Positions 16,472 through 25,029 of a stretch of DNA of 64,000 nt are shown piece after piece. Source of the stretch: Anaeromassilibacillus sp. An200 (lineage in GTDB: Bacteria; Bacillota; Clostridia; Oscillospirales; Acutalibacteraceae). The translations under genes were made by a program, and so were the position numbers. Under the pieces are notes generated by a model. That model did not search any database. It saw only the letters and a program-made list of their open reading frames with translations, and was not told the origin of the DNA. The stretch's first letter is position 1, and each line of letters opens with the position of its first letter. The DNA lies in assembly GCF_002160025.1 (NCBI RefSeq), contig NZ_NFJU01000013.1, positions 1 to 64,000 on the forward strand. Reading direction: 5' to 3'.

Positions 16472-17578
16472 ATGAAACGCTTTTTTAAACGCGCCGCTCT
16501 GGTCGTATCGGTTCTTCTTCTGGTTTTGGTGCTCACCGTGGGAGGATATATTGCTTATCTGCAAATCCAGTATTATCGGATTGAGGACAACACCGCGCTT
16601 GAGGTCTACTCTCCGCAGACGGCCGTTTTGCAGCTGGACACGCCTTACAAGGCCGTCACCTGCAACATCGGCTTCGGCGCATACGGGCCGGAATATTCCT
16701 TCTTTATGGACACCGGCACCATGCTGGACGGAACGCCCACACAGGGATTATACGGAAAAGCCGTCAGCCGGGAATCCGTGCTCACTAACACGGATCTGGC
16801 GCTGGACACCCTGAAAGAGCTGGACGCGGACTTTCTGCTTTTGCAGGAGGTGGATCAGCAAGCCCACCGCAGCCATCAGGTGGATCAGCGTGCGCAAATC
16901 ACCGAAGCGTTTTCCGCATATTCCAGCACATGGGCGGAAAATTTTCACAGCGGATATCTCGCTTACCCGCTGAACGATCCGCACGGCTCCGTGACCGCCG
17001 GTCTGCTGACTCTGTCTCGCTATGCTGTCGATGAGGCGGTACGCTGCAGCTATCCGGTGGATGAAAGCTTCTTTGTTAAGTTCACCGATCTGGACCGCTG
17101 CTTCTCCGTCACCCGTCTTCCGGTGGAGGGCACCGATCGCCAGCTGGTTTTGATTCACAGTCACATGTCCGCATATGACAGCGGCGGGATTCGCACACAG
17201 CAGCTGGAAATGCTGTGCCAGGTACTGGAAGAAGAGTACGAAAAAGGAAATTATGTCGTGACCGGAGGAGATTTCAACCATGCTCTGTACGGCACGGAGC
17301 ACGCATTCCCTTCCCAGCAGCAATTTCCCGGATGGGTGCAGACACTGGATGACTCGGAACTGCCAGAGCGCTTTTCGTTTGTCGCGGCGGAAAACGGGTT
17401 TGAGGTTCCCACCTGCCGTGGGGCTGATATTCCCTACGAAAAAGGCGTCAATTACACAACCGTCGTTGACGGCTTCCTTGTTTCGGATAACCTGAAGGCA
17501 CAGGCGCAGAACATTGATTCCGATTTTGCGTTCAGTGATCACAATCCTGTCCTTCTGACCTTTGAGCTGGCGGCATAA
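16472..17578 (+). CDS. Membrane-anchored endonuclease/exonuclease/phosphatase family protein
   Basis: A 368-aa protein with an N-terminal positively charged stretch and one transmembrane segment (about residues 8-30), leaving the catalytic domain outside the cell. EEP (DNase I-like) motifs are present: CNIGFG, LLLQEVD (metal-binding Glu), IHSH, GGDFNH and SDHNPV at the end. Members cleave nucleic acids, phosphoinositides or sphingolipids; the substrate here is unknown. The start 16472 has ATGGAGG 9 nt upstream. It is flanked by terminators and monocistronic. Confidence 0.85.
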   Translation: MKRFFKRAALVVSVLLLVLVLTVGGYIAYLQIQYYRIEDNTALEVYSPQTAVLQLDTPYKAVTCNIGFGAYGPEYSFFMDTGTMLDGTPTQGLYGKAVSRESVLTNTDLALDTLKELDADFLLLQEVDQQAHRSHQVDQRAQITEAFSAYSSTWAENFHSGYLAYPLNDPHGSVTAGLLTLSRYAVDEAVRCSYPVDESFFVKFTDLDRCFSVTRLPVEGTDRQLVLIHSHMSAYDSGGIRTQQLEMLCQVLEEEYEKGNYVVTGGDFNHALYGTEHAFPSQQQFPGWVQTLDDSELPERFSFVAAENGFEVPTCRGADIPYEKGVNYTTVVDGFLVSDNLKAQAQNIDSDFAFSDHNPVLLTFELAA

Positions 17579-17610
17579 TTTTGCCGTACGCCGCACACGC
17601 ATAAAAACGG

Positions 17611-17646
17611 GGCCGCCCATCCTCACAGAGAGGACGGGCGGCCTTT
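17611..17646. terminator. Bidirectional terminator between EEP gene and spoIVB
   Basis: GGCCGCCCATCCTC pairs with GAGGACGGGCGGCC (17611-17624/17630-17643), with a short T tail on the plus side and AAAA upstream for the minus side. Confidence 0.85.
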
Positions 17647-17652
17647 GTGACA

Positions 17653-18858
17653 TTATTCAGAAGAAACTTTTGATTCGTTTTCCAGCATGCTCTCGGCAAA
17701 AATCCCATAACCTCTTGTGGGATCGTTGACAAAAACATGTGTCACGGCGCCGACAAGCTTTCCATTTTGCAGAATCGGGCTGCCGCTCATCCCCTGTACG
17801 ATTCCCCCCGTCTTTTCCAAAAGCCGGGGATCTGTGACACGGAGAATCATGTTTTTGCCTTCCCCGCTCTCACGATAGTTGACGTATTCCAACACCACAT
17901 CATATCGCTGCGGCCCTTCGCCGTCAACCGTCGAGATAATCTGTGCCTGACCGGGATGGACCTCCTGCGACAGAGCAACCGTCATCGGTTCTCCCGCCGG
18001 AGACTCATAGAGTTCGCCGTACACGCCCGCCTCGTCGTTGGCGTGCATCACGCCCATGGCTTCGTCGCCTTCAAAATAGCCGTGAAGCTCGCCGGGCGCG
18101 CCTTTGGCGCCTTTCGTCACCCCGCTGATGGTTACAGGCAGTATTTCACCGTTGAGAAAGGGCATCAGCTCGCTTGTGTCTGTATCGCAGACGCCGTGGC
18201 CCAGTCCGCCGAATTGCTCCGTGGACGGGTCGTAAAAAGTCAGCGTACCGATCCCCGCTGTGCTGTCGCGTACCCACAAACCGGCTTTCCATTTTCCATC
18301 CACCAGGGATTTTACGGGAGAAAGCTGAGACGTATATTCCTTATCCTCTCGCCGGTACTGGATTTCAACCGGTTTGCCGCCGCTCTTTTCCACAAGGGCG
18401 GCAATTTCTTCGTTTCGGTTTACCGCGCTGCCATCAACGCTCACAATGATGTCTCCCATCCGGAGTCCGGCCTGTTCCGCGGGATTTACCATACCGCTTT
18501 CTGTCTGAATCTCCGCGATGCCGACCACCATCACACCGTTGGTAAACATTTTAATACCAAACGGTGTTCCACAGGGAATGACCTGCCGCTCGGACACAAC
18601 GCTTACGGAGACGGATTTAACCGGGATCCGATTGAACAGCAGCAGTTCCGCCTGATATTGCTGTGTCCTCATTCCCGAAACCGCCAGAGTCTCGGTATTG
18701 GGACGGGCGGAAAGCATGCCGCCGTTCCAGGAGAGCGACATGCCAGGCGTGACGCGATAGCTGTCGCAGGTAAACCGTCCGGCTACACCCACCGCGGCGC
18801 ATACCGCCAGAGCAAGCGCCGACACGCAGGACACCAGAGCCTGCCATGCCTTCTTCAT
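17653..18858 (-). CDS. spoIVB: SpoIVB serine peptidase (stage IV sporulation protein B)
   Basis: A 401-aa protein with an N-terminal membrane anchor, a PDZ domain (about 125-200: AGLRMGDIIVSVDG) and an S55 peptidase domain with catalytic His in GLGHGVCDTDTSE and catalytic Ser in QGMSGSPI. In Bacillus it is made in the forespore and triggers pro-SigK processing through SpoIVFA. No spoIVFAB is in the window. The start 18858 has AAGGTG upstream and begins MKKAWQ. Its presence argues strongly for a sporulating host. Confidence 0.93.
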   Translation of the reverse strand: MKKAWQALVSCVSALALAVCAAVGVAGRFTCDSYRVTPGMSLSWNGGMLSARPNTETLAVSGMRTQQYQAELLLFNRIPVKSVSVSVVSERQVIPCGTPFGIKMFTNGVMVVGIAEIQTESGMVNPAEQAGLRMGDIIVSVDGSAVNRNEEIAALVEKSGGKPVEIQYRREDKEYTSQLSPVKSLVDGKWKAGLWVRDSTAGIGTLTFYDPSTEQFGGLGHGVCDTDTSELMPFLNGEILPVTISGVTKGAKGAPGELHGYFEGDEAMGVMHANDEAGVYGELYESPAGEPMTVALSQEVHPGQAQIISTVDGEGPQRYDVVLEYVNYRESGEGKNMILRVTDPRLLEKTGGIVQGMSGSPILQNGKLVGAVTHVFVNDPTRGYGIFAESMLENESKVSSE

Positions 18859-18982
18859 TGGATTCACCTTCCTTCGCCGGACGGTTCTCAAATTTCTTTG
18901 CGAATCGTTCGGCCTTCTTACTGTTCCTCGACGAAGTTTTTTTATGAAGGTGATTTTTTCCGTTTTTCTGTGTGTCCATTAA

Positions 18983-19005
18983 AAAGCCGCTGGACAAGCG
19001 GCTTT
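18983..19005 (-). terminator. Hairpin AAAGCCGC/GCGGCTTT upstream of spoIVB
   Basis: A perfect 8-bp stem. On the minus strand it is followed by TTAA, giving a short T tail, so it could terminate leftward transcripts entering spoIVB. Confidence 0.45.
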
Positions 19006-19029
19006 CCAAAAGAAATGGAAAATTTTTTG

Positions 19030-19058
19030 TTGCGTCCTGTATGTCAATTCGGTATCAT
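19030..19058 (+). promoter_or_regulatory. Candidate promoter of the EFR1 gene
   Basis: TTGCGT (19030-19035), a 17-nt spacer, TATCAT (19053-19058). Confidence 0.55.
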
Positions 19059-19072
19059 GAAAATAAGAAAAA

Positions 19073-19112
19073 ACGCCTGGCCCAGAAAATACGTTTCTCT
19101 GGGCCAGGCGTC
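19073..19112. promoter_or_regulatory. Long GC hairpin in the EFR1 leader
   Basis: ACGCCTGGCCCAGA pairs with TCTGGGCCAGGCGT, ending just before the GGAGGGAGG ribosome binding site. It has no T-run on the plus strand, but on the minus strand it is followed by TTTTTTC, so it reads as a minus-strand terminator as well. Confidence 0.65.
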
Positions 19113-19130
19113 CGGAGGGAGGAACCTTCT

Positions 19131-19943
19131 ATGAAAATCAACCGGGTTTGCACCGTATTTTTCAGCCCCACGGGCGGCACAAAGCGCGTGGCCTGTGCTT
19201 TGGCGGAACAACTGGCCGCTCTTCTCGGCGCCGCCGAGGAACATTTTTCACTCACACTCCCGGAAGACCGTCAAAAAACGCTCTGCTTTCAGGAGGACGA
19301 TCTGGTGGTGGCGGCTTCGCCCGTCTATGCGGGACGGCTGCCGAATAAGCTGGCTCCCGAGTACGCGCGGATACTGCGCGGACACCACACGCCTGTTGTT
19401 CCACTGTGCGTTTTTGGAAACCGCAGTCCGGGAGACGCGCTGCGTGAGTGGCTTCTCCTGGTGGAAAACGGCGGCTTTGTCCCAGTGGCCGCTGCATCCA
19501 TCGCCTGCCGTCATGCTTTTTCCGACGAAATCGGAGCAGGAAGGCCGGACAAGGAGGATCTGGCCGAACTATGCGCCTTTGCCCGATCCATCGCGCAAAT
19601 ACTGGCGCAGCCGGACATCGATCCCCTGGATTACGATCGGGAAACGCCGCTTGCTCCCTATTACACGCCGCTCAAAACGGACGGCACGCCCGCAAAATTT
19701 CTGAAAGCCAAGCCTGTCCTGCTAGAAAACTGCACACGCTGCGGCCTGTGCGCGGATCAATGCCCAATGGGCAGCATCGAACGAGAAACGCTGCTGGTTT
19801 CCGGCGTCTGCATCAAATGCCAGTCATGCGTGCGCGTCTGTCCTTCGCATGCGCTTCGCTTTGAAGACCCGGATTTTCTCTCCCATGTCGCGATGCTGCG
19901 GGAGCATTGCACAGCCCGGGCGGAAAACACGTTTCTGCTGTAG
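19131..19943 (+). CDS. EFR1-type flavodoxin/ferredoxin fusion
   Basis: A 270-aa protein. Residues 1-170 are flavodoxin-like: the FMN phosphate loop FSPTGGTKRVA and ASPVYAGRLP. Residues 195-260 carry two [4Fe-4S] motifs, CTRCGLCADQCP and CIKCQSCVRVCP. EFR1 family proteins are soluble electron carriers of anaerobes. It would move electrons between ferredoxin and an unknown partner. GGAGGG precedes the ATG. The gene is monocistronic and converges with the M18 peptidase gene. Confidence 0.9.
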   Translation: MKINRVCTVFFSPTGGTKRVACALAEQLAALLGAAEEHFSLTLPEDRQKTLCFQEDDLVVAASPVYAGRLPNKLAPEYARILRGHHTPVVPLCVFGNRSPGDALREWLLLVENGGFVPVAAASIACRHAFSDEIGAGRPDKEDLAELCAFARSIAQILAQPDIDPLDYDRETPLAPYYTPLKTDGTPAKFLKAKPVLLENCTRCGLCADQCPMGSIERETLLVSGVCIKCQSCVRVCPSHALRFEDPDFLSHVAMLREHCTARAENTFLL

Positions 19944-19972
19944 AGCAGCGTTCGACACTTCCCCCTGCTGGA

Positions 19973-21274
19973 TCACCCGATTCGATAGCTTCCATCTCCC
20001 GTGCAGACAAACGGCGTTTGATAGAAGGCGCGCACCGCACGGATCATGGAACCGATATCCTCCACTCCCGCCGTTTCCACCGCCGAATGCATCGCCATCT
20101 GCGCCAATCCGATGTCGAGCATCGGAGCCGAAAGGCTGTGGCCCTGCAAATTTCCAAGCGTAGAGCCGCCCGGCATATCGGCGCGGTTTGCGAAACGCTG
20201 CACGGGAACGCCCACCCGACGGCAGATTTCCCCAAACAGCGCGGCCGTCATTGCGTCGGTGGTATACTTCTGGCTTGCGTTTATTTTTACCACAACACCG
20301 CCGTTCATAACCGGTCCGTTTTCGGGATCCGATTTTTCCGGGTGATTGGGATGCACCGCATGGCCGTTATCCGCGGACAGTACCAGCGAGGACGCGGCTG
20401 CCCGCCATCCATCCGACCGGCTTTGTCCCAGCGTCTCCAAAATGCGTGCCAGCGTATCCGCGAGGAAAGTCCCCTGTGCACCCTGGCGGGACGAGGAGCC
20501 GACCTCCTCATTGTCCAGCATTCCCCAGACCGAAGCGGCGTCCGTTTCCGTCTCCGCTTCCAAAAAGGCTGTCAGCGTGGTGCAGGCACATTCCAGATCG
20601 TCGATCCGGGGACTCATGAAGTATTCTCCGGCCGGGCCCACGCGCACCGCTTTCTGGCGCGGCGTCAGGCAAAGATCCCAGCTGAGAATATCCGACGGCG
20701 CACAGCCGCCTGCCTCAGAGGCCAGCAGATCGGAAAAAGAACGGCACCCGCACGGCCCGTAAAGCGGCTGCAAATCCACCTGGGGATCCCATTTTTTCCC
20801 CTCGTTGGCTGCTCTGTCAAAGTGGATGGCCAGGTTCGGAATCACCAGCAGATCCTGATCCGCATAGACAAGCCGTGTTTGCAGCCCATCGGCTGTGCGC
20901 AAAATGACGCGTCCCGCGATCGTCAGTGGACGGTCGAGCCAGGTGCTCATGATCATCCCGCCATACCCTTCTGTTTCCAGCTTGACGCATCCCGCTTTTT
21001 CGATGCCCGCGTTCTTAATCCGCCAGGTGGGAGCGTCGCTGTGCGAAAGGGCAATTCTCCAGGAGCCGATCCTCCCCTTCGGCACACGGAACGCCAGAAC
21101 GGCCGATCCGTTCCGTGTCACAAAATACCGTTTCCCGGGAACCAGCTTCCACTCCTGCGTGTCATCGAGACGCTCACACCCCGCCTGCTCCAAACGGCGG
21201 CAGGCTTCCGCGGCCGCATGCCACGGGCTGACGCCCCGATCCAGAAAACGGAATACCGACTGTATGTCATCCAT
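19973..21274 (-). CDS. M18-family aminopeptidase
   Basis: A 433-aa metallopeptidase. M18 hallmarks are SHSDAPTWRIK (first zinc His/Asp), IPNLAIH, LDNEEVGSSSRQGA (catalytic Glu and metal ligand), SADNGHAVHPNHP and MPGGSTLG. It removes N-terminal residues, usually acidic or hydrophobic ones, from peptides in the cytoplasm. It is related to ApeB/aspartyl aminopeptidase; the exact preference is not readable. It is a single gene divergent from traX. Confidence 0.95.
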   Translation of the reverse strand: MDDIQSVFRFLDRGVSPWHAAAEACRRLEQAGCERLDDTQEWKLVPGKRYFVTRNGSAVLAFRVPKGRIGSWRIALSHSDAPTWRIKNAGIEKAGCVKLETEGYGGMIMSTWLDRPLTIAGRVILRTADGLQTRLVYADQDLLVIPNLAIHFDRAANEGKKWDPQVDLQPLYGPCGCRSFSDLLASEAGGCAPSDILSWDLCLTPRQKAVRVGPAGEYFMSPRIDDLECACTTLTAFLEAETETDAASVWGMLDNEEVGSSSRQGAQGTFLADTLARILETLGQSRSDGWRAAASSLVLSADNGHAVHPNHPEKSDPENGPVMNGGVVVKINASQKYTTDAMTAALFGEICRRVGVPVQRFANRADMPGGSTLGNLQGHSLSAPMLDIGLAQMAMHSAVETAGVEDIGSMIRAVRAFYQTPFVCTGDGSYRIG

Positions 21275-21385
21275 GTCTTTTCCTCCTTATTTTTGTCCGA
21301 TTATTTCTATTGTACACGCATCCCGCGCGGGCCGCAACTGTTTTTCCCAATAGTCCCCGCCGCAGGCGAAAGGAGCATACAAAAT

Positions 21386-22102
21386 ATGGAACCTCTTCCC
21401 CGCACAGGACGCGGGCTGAACGCCAATCAACTCAAACTGATCGCCGTTGCCGCGATGGTTGTGGACCACTGTACCGCCTTTCTGTTCCCTCTCGTCCCGG
21501 AAGCATGGCTGCTGCGCCTGATCGGAAGGCTGACCGCGCCCATCATGTGCTTTTTCATCGCGGAGGGATTTGCCCACACCTCCAACCTCCGCCGGTATCT
21601 GGGACGGCTCCTTCTGGCTGCTCTTGTTTCCCACGTCCCGTTTGTACTGTGTCATGGAGGCCTGTCATCCTTTTGGAATACCTCGAGCGTGATGTGGACG
21701 CTCTTTCTCGGGTTGGCGGCACTGGCCTTCTCCGCCAACCCACGGTATCCGGTCTGGCTGAAATGCATTGTGGTGCTTGCCTGCTGCGCTCTGGCCTGGC
21801 GTTCGGATTGGAGCTGGTACGCTATTTTGTGGATTCTGGGGTTCGGCCTGTTCCGCCAGGATCGAAAACGCGCCTTTGCCGTTTTTGCGGCGGTCGGCGC
21901 CTGCTACGCGGTAAAGGGGCTGGCAGTTCCCAGCCTGTTCACCATCAGCTATTTTGGGGTTTTCCTCGCCATCCCTCTGCTGCTTCTGTATAACGGGACA
22001 CACGGCACGCGGAGCCGGGCGCTGCAATATGGGTTTTACTGGTTTTACCCCGCGCATCTGCTGGTGATCTGGTGGATTTCGCTTCTTCTACAAACTCCAT
22101 AA
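21386..22102 (+). CDS. TraX-family membrane protein
   Basis: A 238-aa polytopic protein with about seven hydrophobic segments and the TraX-family pattern: LNANQLKLIAVAAMVVDH near the start, RLTAPIMCFFIAEGF, and a final FYWFYPAHLLVIW. TraX of the F plasmid acetylates pilin, but chromosomal homologues in Clostridia are not tied to conjugation and may acylate a surface polymer. AAAGGAG lies upstream of ATG 21386. The open frame continues far upstream on the antisense of the M18 gene and is not real there. Confidence 0.85.
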   Translation: MEPLPRTGRGLNANQLKLIAVAAMVVDHCTAFLFPLVPEAWLLRLIGRLTAPIMCFFIAEGFAHTSNLRRYLGRLLLAALVSHVPFVLCHGGLSSFWNTSSVMWTLFLGLAALAFSANPRYPVWLKCIVVLACCALAWRSDWSWYAILWILGFGLFRQDRKRAFAVFAAVGACYAVKGLAVPSLFTISYFGVFLAIPLLLLYNGTHGTRSRALQYGFYWFYPAHLLVIWWISLLLQTP

Positions 22103-22123
22103 CAAACATATGACAAGACAAAC

Positions 22124-22163
22124 GGGATCGCCGCGCTCTGAAAAAACGCGGCGATCCCGTTTT
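22124..22163. terminator. Terminator between traX and the rhaM-like pseudogene
   Basis: GGGATCGCCGCG pairs with CGCGGCGATCCC (22124-22135/22147-22158), followed by GTTTTT. AAAC on the other side allows minus-strand use. Confidence 0.9.
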
Positions 22164-22173
22164 TGGGGTTTGC

Positions 22174-22490
22174 TTAATCCAAATGAAACACCGGCTGCAA
22201 ATCGATGCTGACCGGGCTGTTGTCGGGGTTGGTCTCCATGATATCCGCCATATAGTCCCACCATTTCCGGCAGATGGCCGTTTGCGCGGACGCGTTCCAC
22301 TTTTCCTCATCCTCGATCTCCAGATAGCCGAACAGCGCGTCAGCGTCTCTCTGTCCAGAAAAATGCTGTAGTTGTGTCCGCCATACTCATGGATCATCTC
22401 CCGCATTTCCGGCCAAAGCTGATTATGGCGCTTCTCATACTCCTCCTCAAAACCGGGATACAGCTTCATTTTAAAACCTTTGCGAATCAT
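22174..22490 (-). pseudogene. rhaM: L-rhamnose mutarotase gene with a frameshift
   Basis: The first part in one frame reads MIRKGFKMKLYPGFEEEYEK and on through HNYSIFLD, the start of RhaM-type mutarotases. The family then continues in another frame: [34 protein letters not shown], ending at the normal C-terminus LQPVFHLD. One base is missing (or two extra) in a GAGAGA-rich stretch near 22345-22355. With the shift repaired the product would be the usual ~104 residues that interconvert rhamnose anomers. It may be a true pseudogene or a sequencing error. No rhamnose pathway genes are near. Confidence 0.85.
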
Positions 22491-22520
22491 AGGCAGTTCC
22501 TTTCTTTGTTCCATGTCTGT

Positions 22521-23114
22521 TCAGCGAAGTGTCAGGCATTTTTTCGGGCAAGCGGAAACACACACGCCGCACCCGACACAAGCCTGCTCGTCAAGCGACC
22601 ACGTCTTGGCCGCGCGATCAACGGAAATGGCTCCCTGCGGACATTTTTTCGCACAGAGAGTACAATACACGCAGGCGGAGCTGTCGTTGACCGGCTTTCC
22701 CTCCGGCTGCGCGGGGGCCGGGGCAGGCTGCTGGGAAGATTCCGCCTTCTGACCGAGAGGCGGGAAACCGGGACGCGTGAACGTCTCGCTCCATTTTTCC
22801 GGCCCCGGTTCAATATAGCCGGGAGCCATGCGAAGGCATTTCTTCGGGCAAACATTCACACAGCTGCCGCACTGTACGCAGTCAAAGCGATGAATCGTCC
22901 AGGTCCCGGCGGTGCGGTTCGTCTGGATGGCACCCGGAGGGCAGGAACGGGCGCACAGACCGCAGCTGATGCAGTCCGCAATCGCAATCTGAATATGACC
23001 GCGCATCCGCTCCGGATAGACGGCAGGCTCAAACGGATATCCCGTCGTTACCGGCTTGGAAAACAGATTTTTCAGCGCCGTATGCGCAAAGGGCAAAAAT
23101 CGGATATTCGCCAT
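22521..23114 (-). CDS. echF: Ech hydrogenase polyferredoxin subunit, duplicated dicluster module
   Basis: A 197-aa protein with four CxxCxxCxxxCP motifs (first Cys at about 48, 79, 148 and 179) for four [4Fe-4S] clusters. Residues 48-96 and 148-196 are tandem copies exactly 100 residues apart, joined by a Pro/Ala/Gln-rich linker (about 105-140). Normal EchF has one dicluster unit in about 120-140 residues. It should relay electrons from ferredoxin to the small subunit. It is the last gene of the ech operon. GAGAGG lies upstream of ATG 23114, and the echE stop overlaps a possible GTG at 23123. Confidence 0.9.
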   Translation of the reverse strand: MANIRFLPFAHTALKNLFSKPVTTGYPFEPAVYPERMRGHIQIAIADCISCGLCARSCPPGAIQTNRTAGTWTIHRFDCVQCGSCVNVCPKKCLRMAPGYIEPGPEKWSETFTRPGFPPLGQKAESSQQPAPAPAQPEGKPVNDSSACVYCTLCAKKCPQGAISVDRAAKTWSLDEQACVGCGVCVSACPKKCLTLR

Positions 23115-23119
23115 CTCCG

Positions 23120-24199
23120 TCACCTCTCCGTACAGCTGATGCAGGGATCAATCGTGAGAATCAAAAGTGGTACATCGGCAAGCTGACAGCCCTTGAGCAG
23201 CTCCAGCATAGGCGGGATGTTGCTTGTCGTGGGGGTCCGCAGACGGAACCGATCGAGGAATTTTGTCCCGTTTGCACGGACGTAGTAGACAGCTTCTCCG
23301 CGCGGCTGCTCGATCCGCATGAAATACTCCCCGTCCGGATTCCCTTTCACCGGCACGGCGATGGGGCCGTTCGGCAGCTTGGCTACCGCCTGCCGGATCA
23401 GGTGGAACGACTGGAAAATCTCCTGCAATCGCAGTTCACAGCGCGCGTAGGAATCGCCGTCTGTCAGAACGATTGGCTCAAAAGCCAGCTCTCCATATGC
23501 CGCATAGCCCAGCTTTCTCGCATCGTAGGGCACGCCGGAAGCTCGCAGCATCGGACCGACCGCACCGAGCTGCACCGCGTCCTCGGGCTTGAGCACACCA
23601 AGCCCATGCAGTCTTGTCCCCACCGTATATTCCCGCAGAAAAGCGTCGGAGACGGGACGCAGATCCTGTTCCATCTCGTCGATCGTTTGCAGCAGCTGGT
23701 GCAGCATGTACGCATCCACATCCTTGAGCACGCCGCCCGGCGTGTTGACGGAAAAGATCACGCGTCCGCCTGTCGTCAGATCAAACATATCGAGGATTTT
23801 TTCCCGCAGACGCCAGGACTGCATAAACAGGCTCTCGAAGCCGAGCGCGTCCGCCAAAAGCCCCAGCCACAAAAGGTGGCTGTGAATCCGGCTCATCTCC
23901 ATCCAGATGGTGCGCAGGTATTTGGCACGCGGCGGCACGTCGATGTTCATCACGCGCTCCACCGCTTCACAATAGCCCATGCCGTGACCAAAGCTGCAAA
24001 TTCCGCAGACACGCTCCGCAATATAAATATACTCTTTATAATCCTTCGTCTCCACCAGCTTTTCGAGTCCGCGGTGCACAAAGCCAATGCTCGGTACCGC
24101 GCCGACCACCACCTCATCCTCGAGAACCAGGTCCAGGTGAACCGGCTCGGGAAAAACCGGGTGCTGGGGGCCAAAGGGAACAATGCTTCGCTTTGCCAT
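23120..24199 (-). CDS. echE: Ech hydrogenase catalytic large subunit (group 4 [NiFe])
   Basis: A 359-aa protein related to NuoD. Both nickel-binding Cys pairs are intact: RVCGICSFGH (Cys65, Cys68) and DPCISC (Cys353, Cys356). The protein ends TER three residues after the last Cys, so there is no C-terminal extension for a maturation protease to remove, as described for Methanosarcina EchE and Rhodospirillum CooH. It reduces protons or oxidises H2 with ferredoxin as partner. It sits between echD and echF, with the start close to the echD stop. Confidence 0.95.
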   Translation of the reverse strand: MAKRSIVPFGPQHPVFPEPVHLDLVLEDEVVVGAVPSIGFVHRGLEKLVETKDYKEYIYIAERVCGICSFGHGMGYCEAVERVMNIDVPPRAKYLRTIWMEMSRIHSHLLWLGLLADALGFESLFMQSWRLREKILDMFDLTTGGRVIFSVNTPGGVLKDVDAYMLHQLLQTIDEMEQDLRPVSDAFLREYTVGTRLHGLGVLKPEDAVQLGAVGPMLRASGVPYDARKLGYAAYGELAFEPIVLTDGDSYARCELRLQEIFQSFHLIRQAVAKLPNGPIAVPVKGNPDGEYFMRIEQPRGEAVYYVRANGTKFLDRFRLRTPTTSNIPPMLELLKGCQLADVPLLILTIDPCISCTER

Positions 24200-24205
24200 C
24201 CACTC

Positions 24206-24553
24206 TCACCCCTTTTCCTTGAACGGCGTCTCCCGATCGATGCGGTACAGACGGCTGTTATAATCGTGCTCGATATTCTGGATCTTCACGCCGAACAGCT
24301 CGGCGGTTTCGTTTTCCTGCAAGAACGCACACGGATACATCTGCGTAATGCTCGGAACAGGAGTGTCCTCATCCACAACGAGGCGAAGCGTCCACATATC
24401 CAGTTCCCGCGCAAAGCAATAGCTCAGCTCATACTGTGCCGGCAGACGGGAGGCGCAGATCTGCACCAAACGCATTTTATCCATTTTGAACTGGATGACA
24501 GTGGAGAGGAATTGATCCATTTCAATCGGGATGATCTCATTGATCGGCTCCAC
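24206..24553 (-). CDS. echD: Ech hydrogenase subunit D (NuoC-like)
   Basis: A 115-aa protein of the complex I 30-kDa family: YELSYCFARE, VPSITQMYPCAFLQENETAELFGVKI, then the C-terminal FKEKG. In complex I the equivalent helps hold the catalytic subunit. The GTG start at 24553 is chosen because AAGGAGGG lies 7 nt upstream; the longer ATG-started frame has no ribosome binding site and overlaps echC more. It overlaps the end of echC by 17 nt. Confidence 0.85.
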   Translation of the reverse strand: MEPINEIIPIEMDQFLSTVIQFKMDKMRLVQICASRLPAQYELSYCFARELDMWTLRLVVDEDTPVPSITQMYPCAFLQENETAELFGVKIQNIEHDYNSRLYRIDRETPFKEKG

Positions 24554-25016
24554 GGACGATCCCTCCTTCCTGTGCAGCGCTGCGGCGCTGGGCCGCATAG
24601 TCCGCGCGCTTCTGCTCCAGCAGCGCAAGGGCCTTCACAACCCCGTCGATAATGGCCTGCGGCCTGGCCGCGCATCCCGGAACATAGATATCCACCGGAA
24701 TCACCGTATCCACACCGCCCTTGATGTTATAACAGGTCTTAAAAATACCGCCGGTACACGCGCAAATGCCCACCGCCACGACGACCTTTGGATTCGGCAT
24801 CTGGCTGTATATCTGCTTGACCACGCTCTCGCTCTGGCTGTTGATGCCGCCCGTGATGAGCAGGATATCAGCCTGGAACGGATCGCCTGTATTGATAATG
24901 CCAAAGCGCTCAATATCATAAACCGGTGTGGTACAGGCCAGCACCTCAATATCACAGCCGTTGCAGCTGCTCCCATCATAGTGAAGCAGCCAGGGAGATT
25001 TTGCAAGCTTTCCCAT
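24537..25016 (-). CDS. echC: Ech hydrogenase small subunit (NuoB-like)
   Basis: A 159-aa protein binding the proximal [4Fe-4S] cluster. Cys18 and Cys21 (SSCNGCD), Cys85 (GICAC) and Cys115 (VPGCAARP) fit the NuoB/EchC ligand pattern. It passes electrons between EchF and the NiFe centre of EchE. The C-terminal tail (about 135-159) is charged and variable. It follows echB by 13 nt in the same operon. Confidence 0.95.
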   Translation of the reverse strand: MGKLAKSPWLLHYDGSSCNGCDIEVLACTTPVYDIERFGIINTGDPFQADILLITGGINSQSESVVKQIYSQMPNPKVVVAVGICACTGGIFKTCYNIKGGVDTVIPVDIYVPGCAARPQAIIDGVVKALALLEQKRADYAAQRRSAAQEGGIVRGADQ

Positions 25017-25029
25017 GTAACCGCCCCCC

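Noticed and set aside
19907-22102. A 731-residue plus-strand frame
   Set aside because: Its first two thirds are antisense to the M18 aminopeptidase and have no coding features; only the last 238 residues (TraX) are real.
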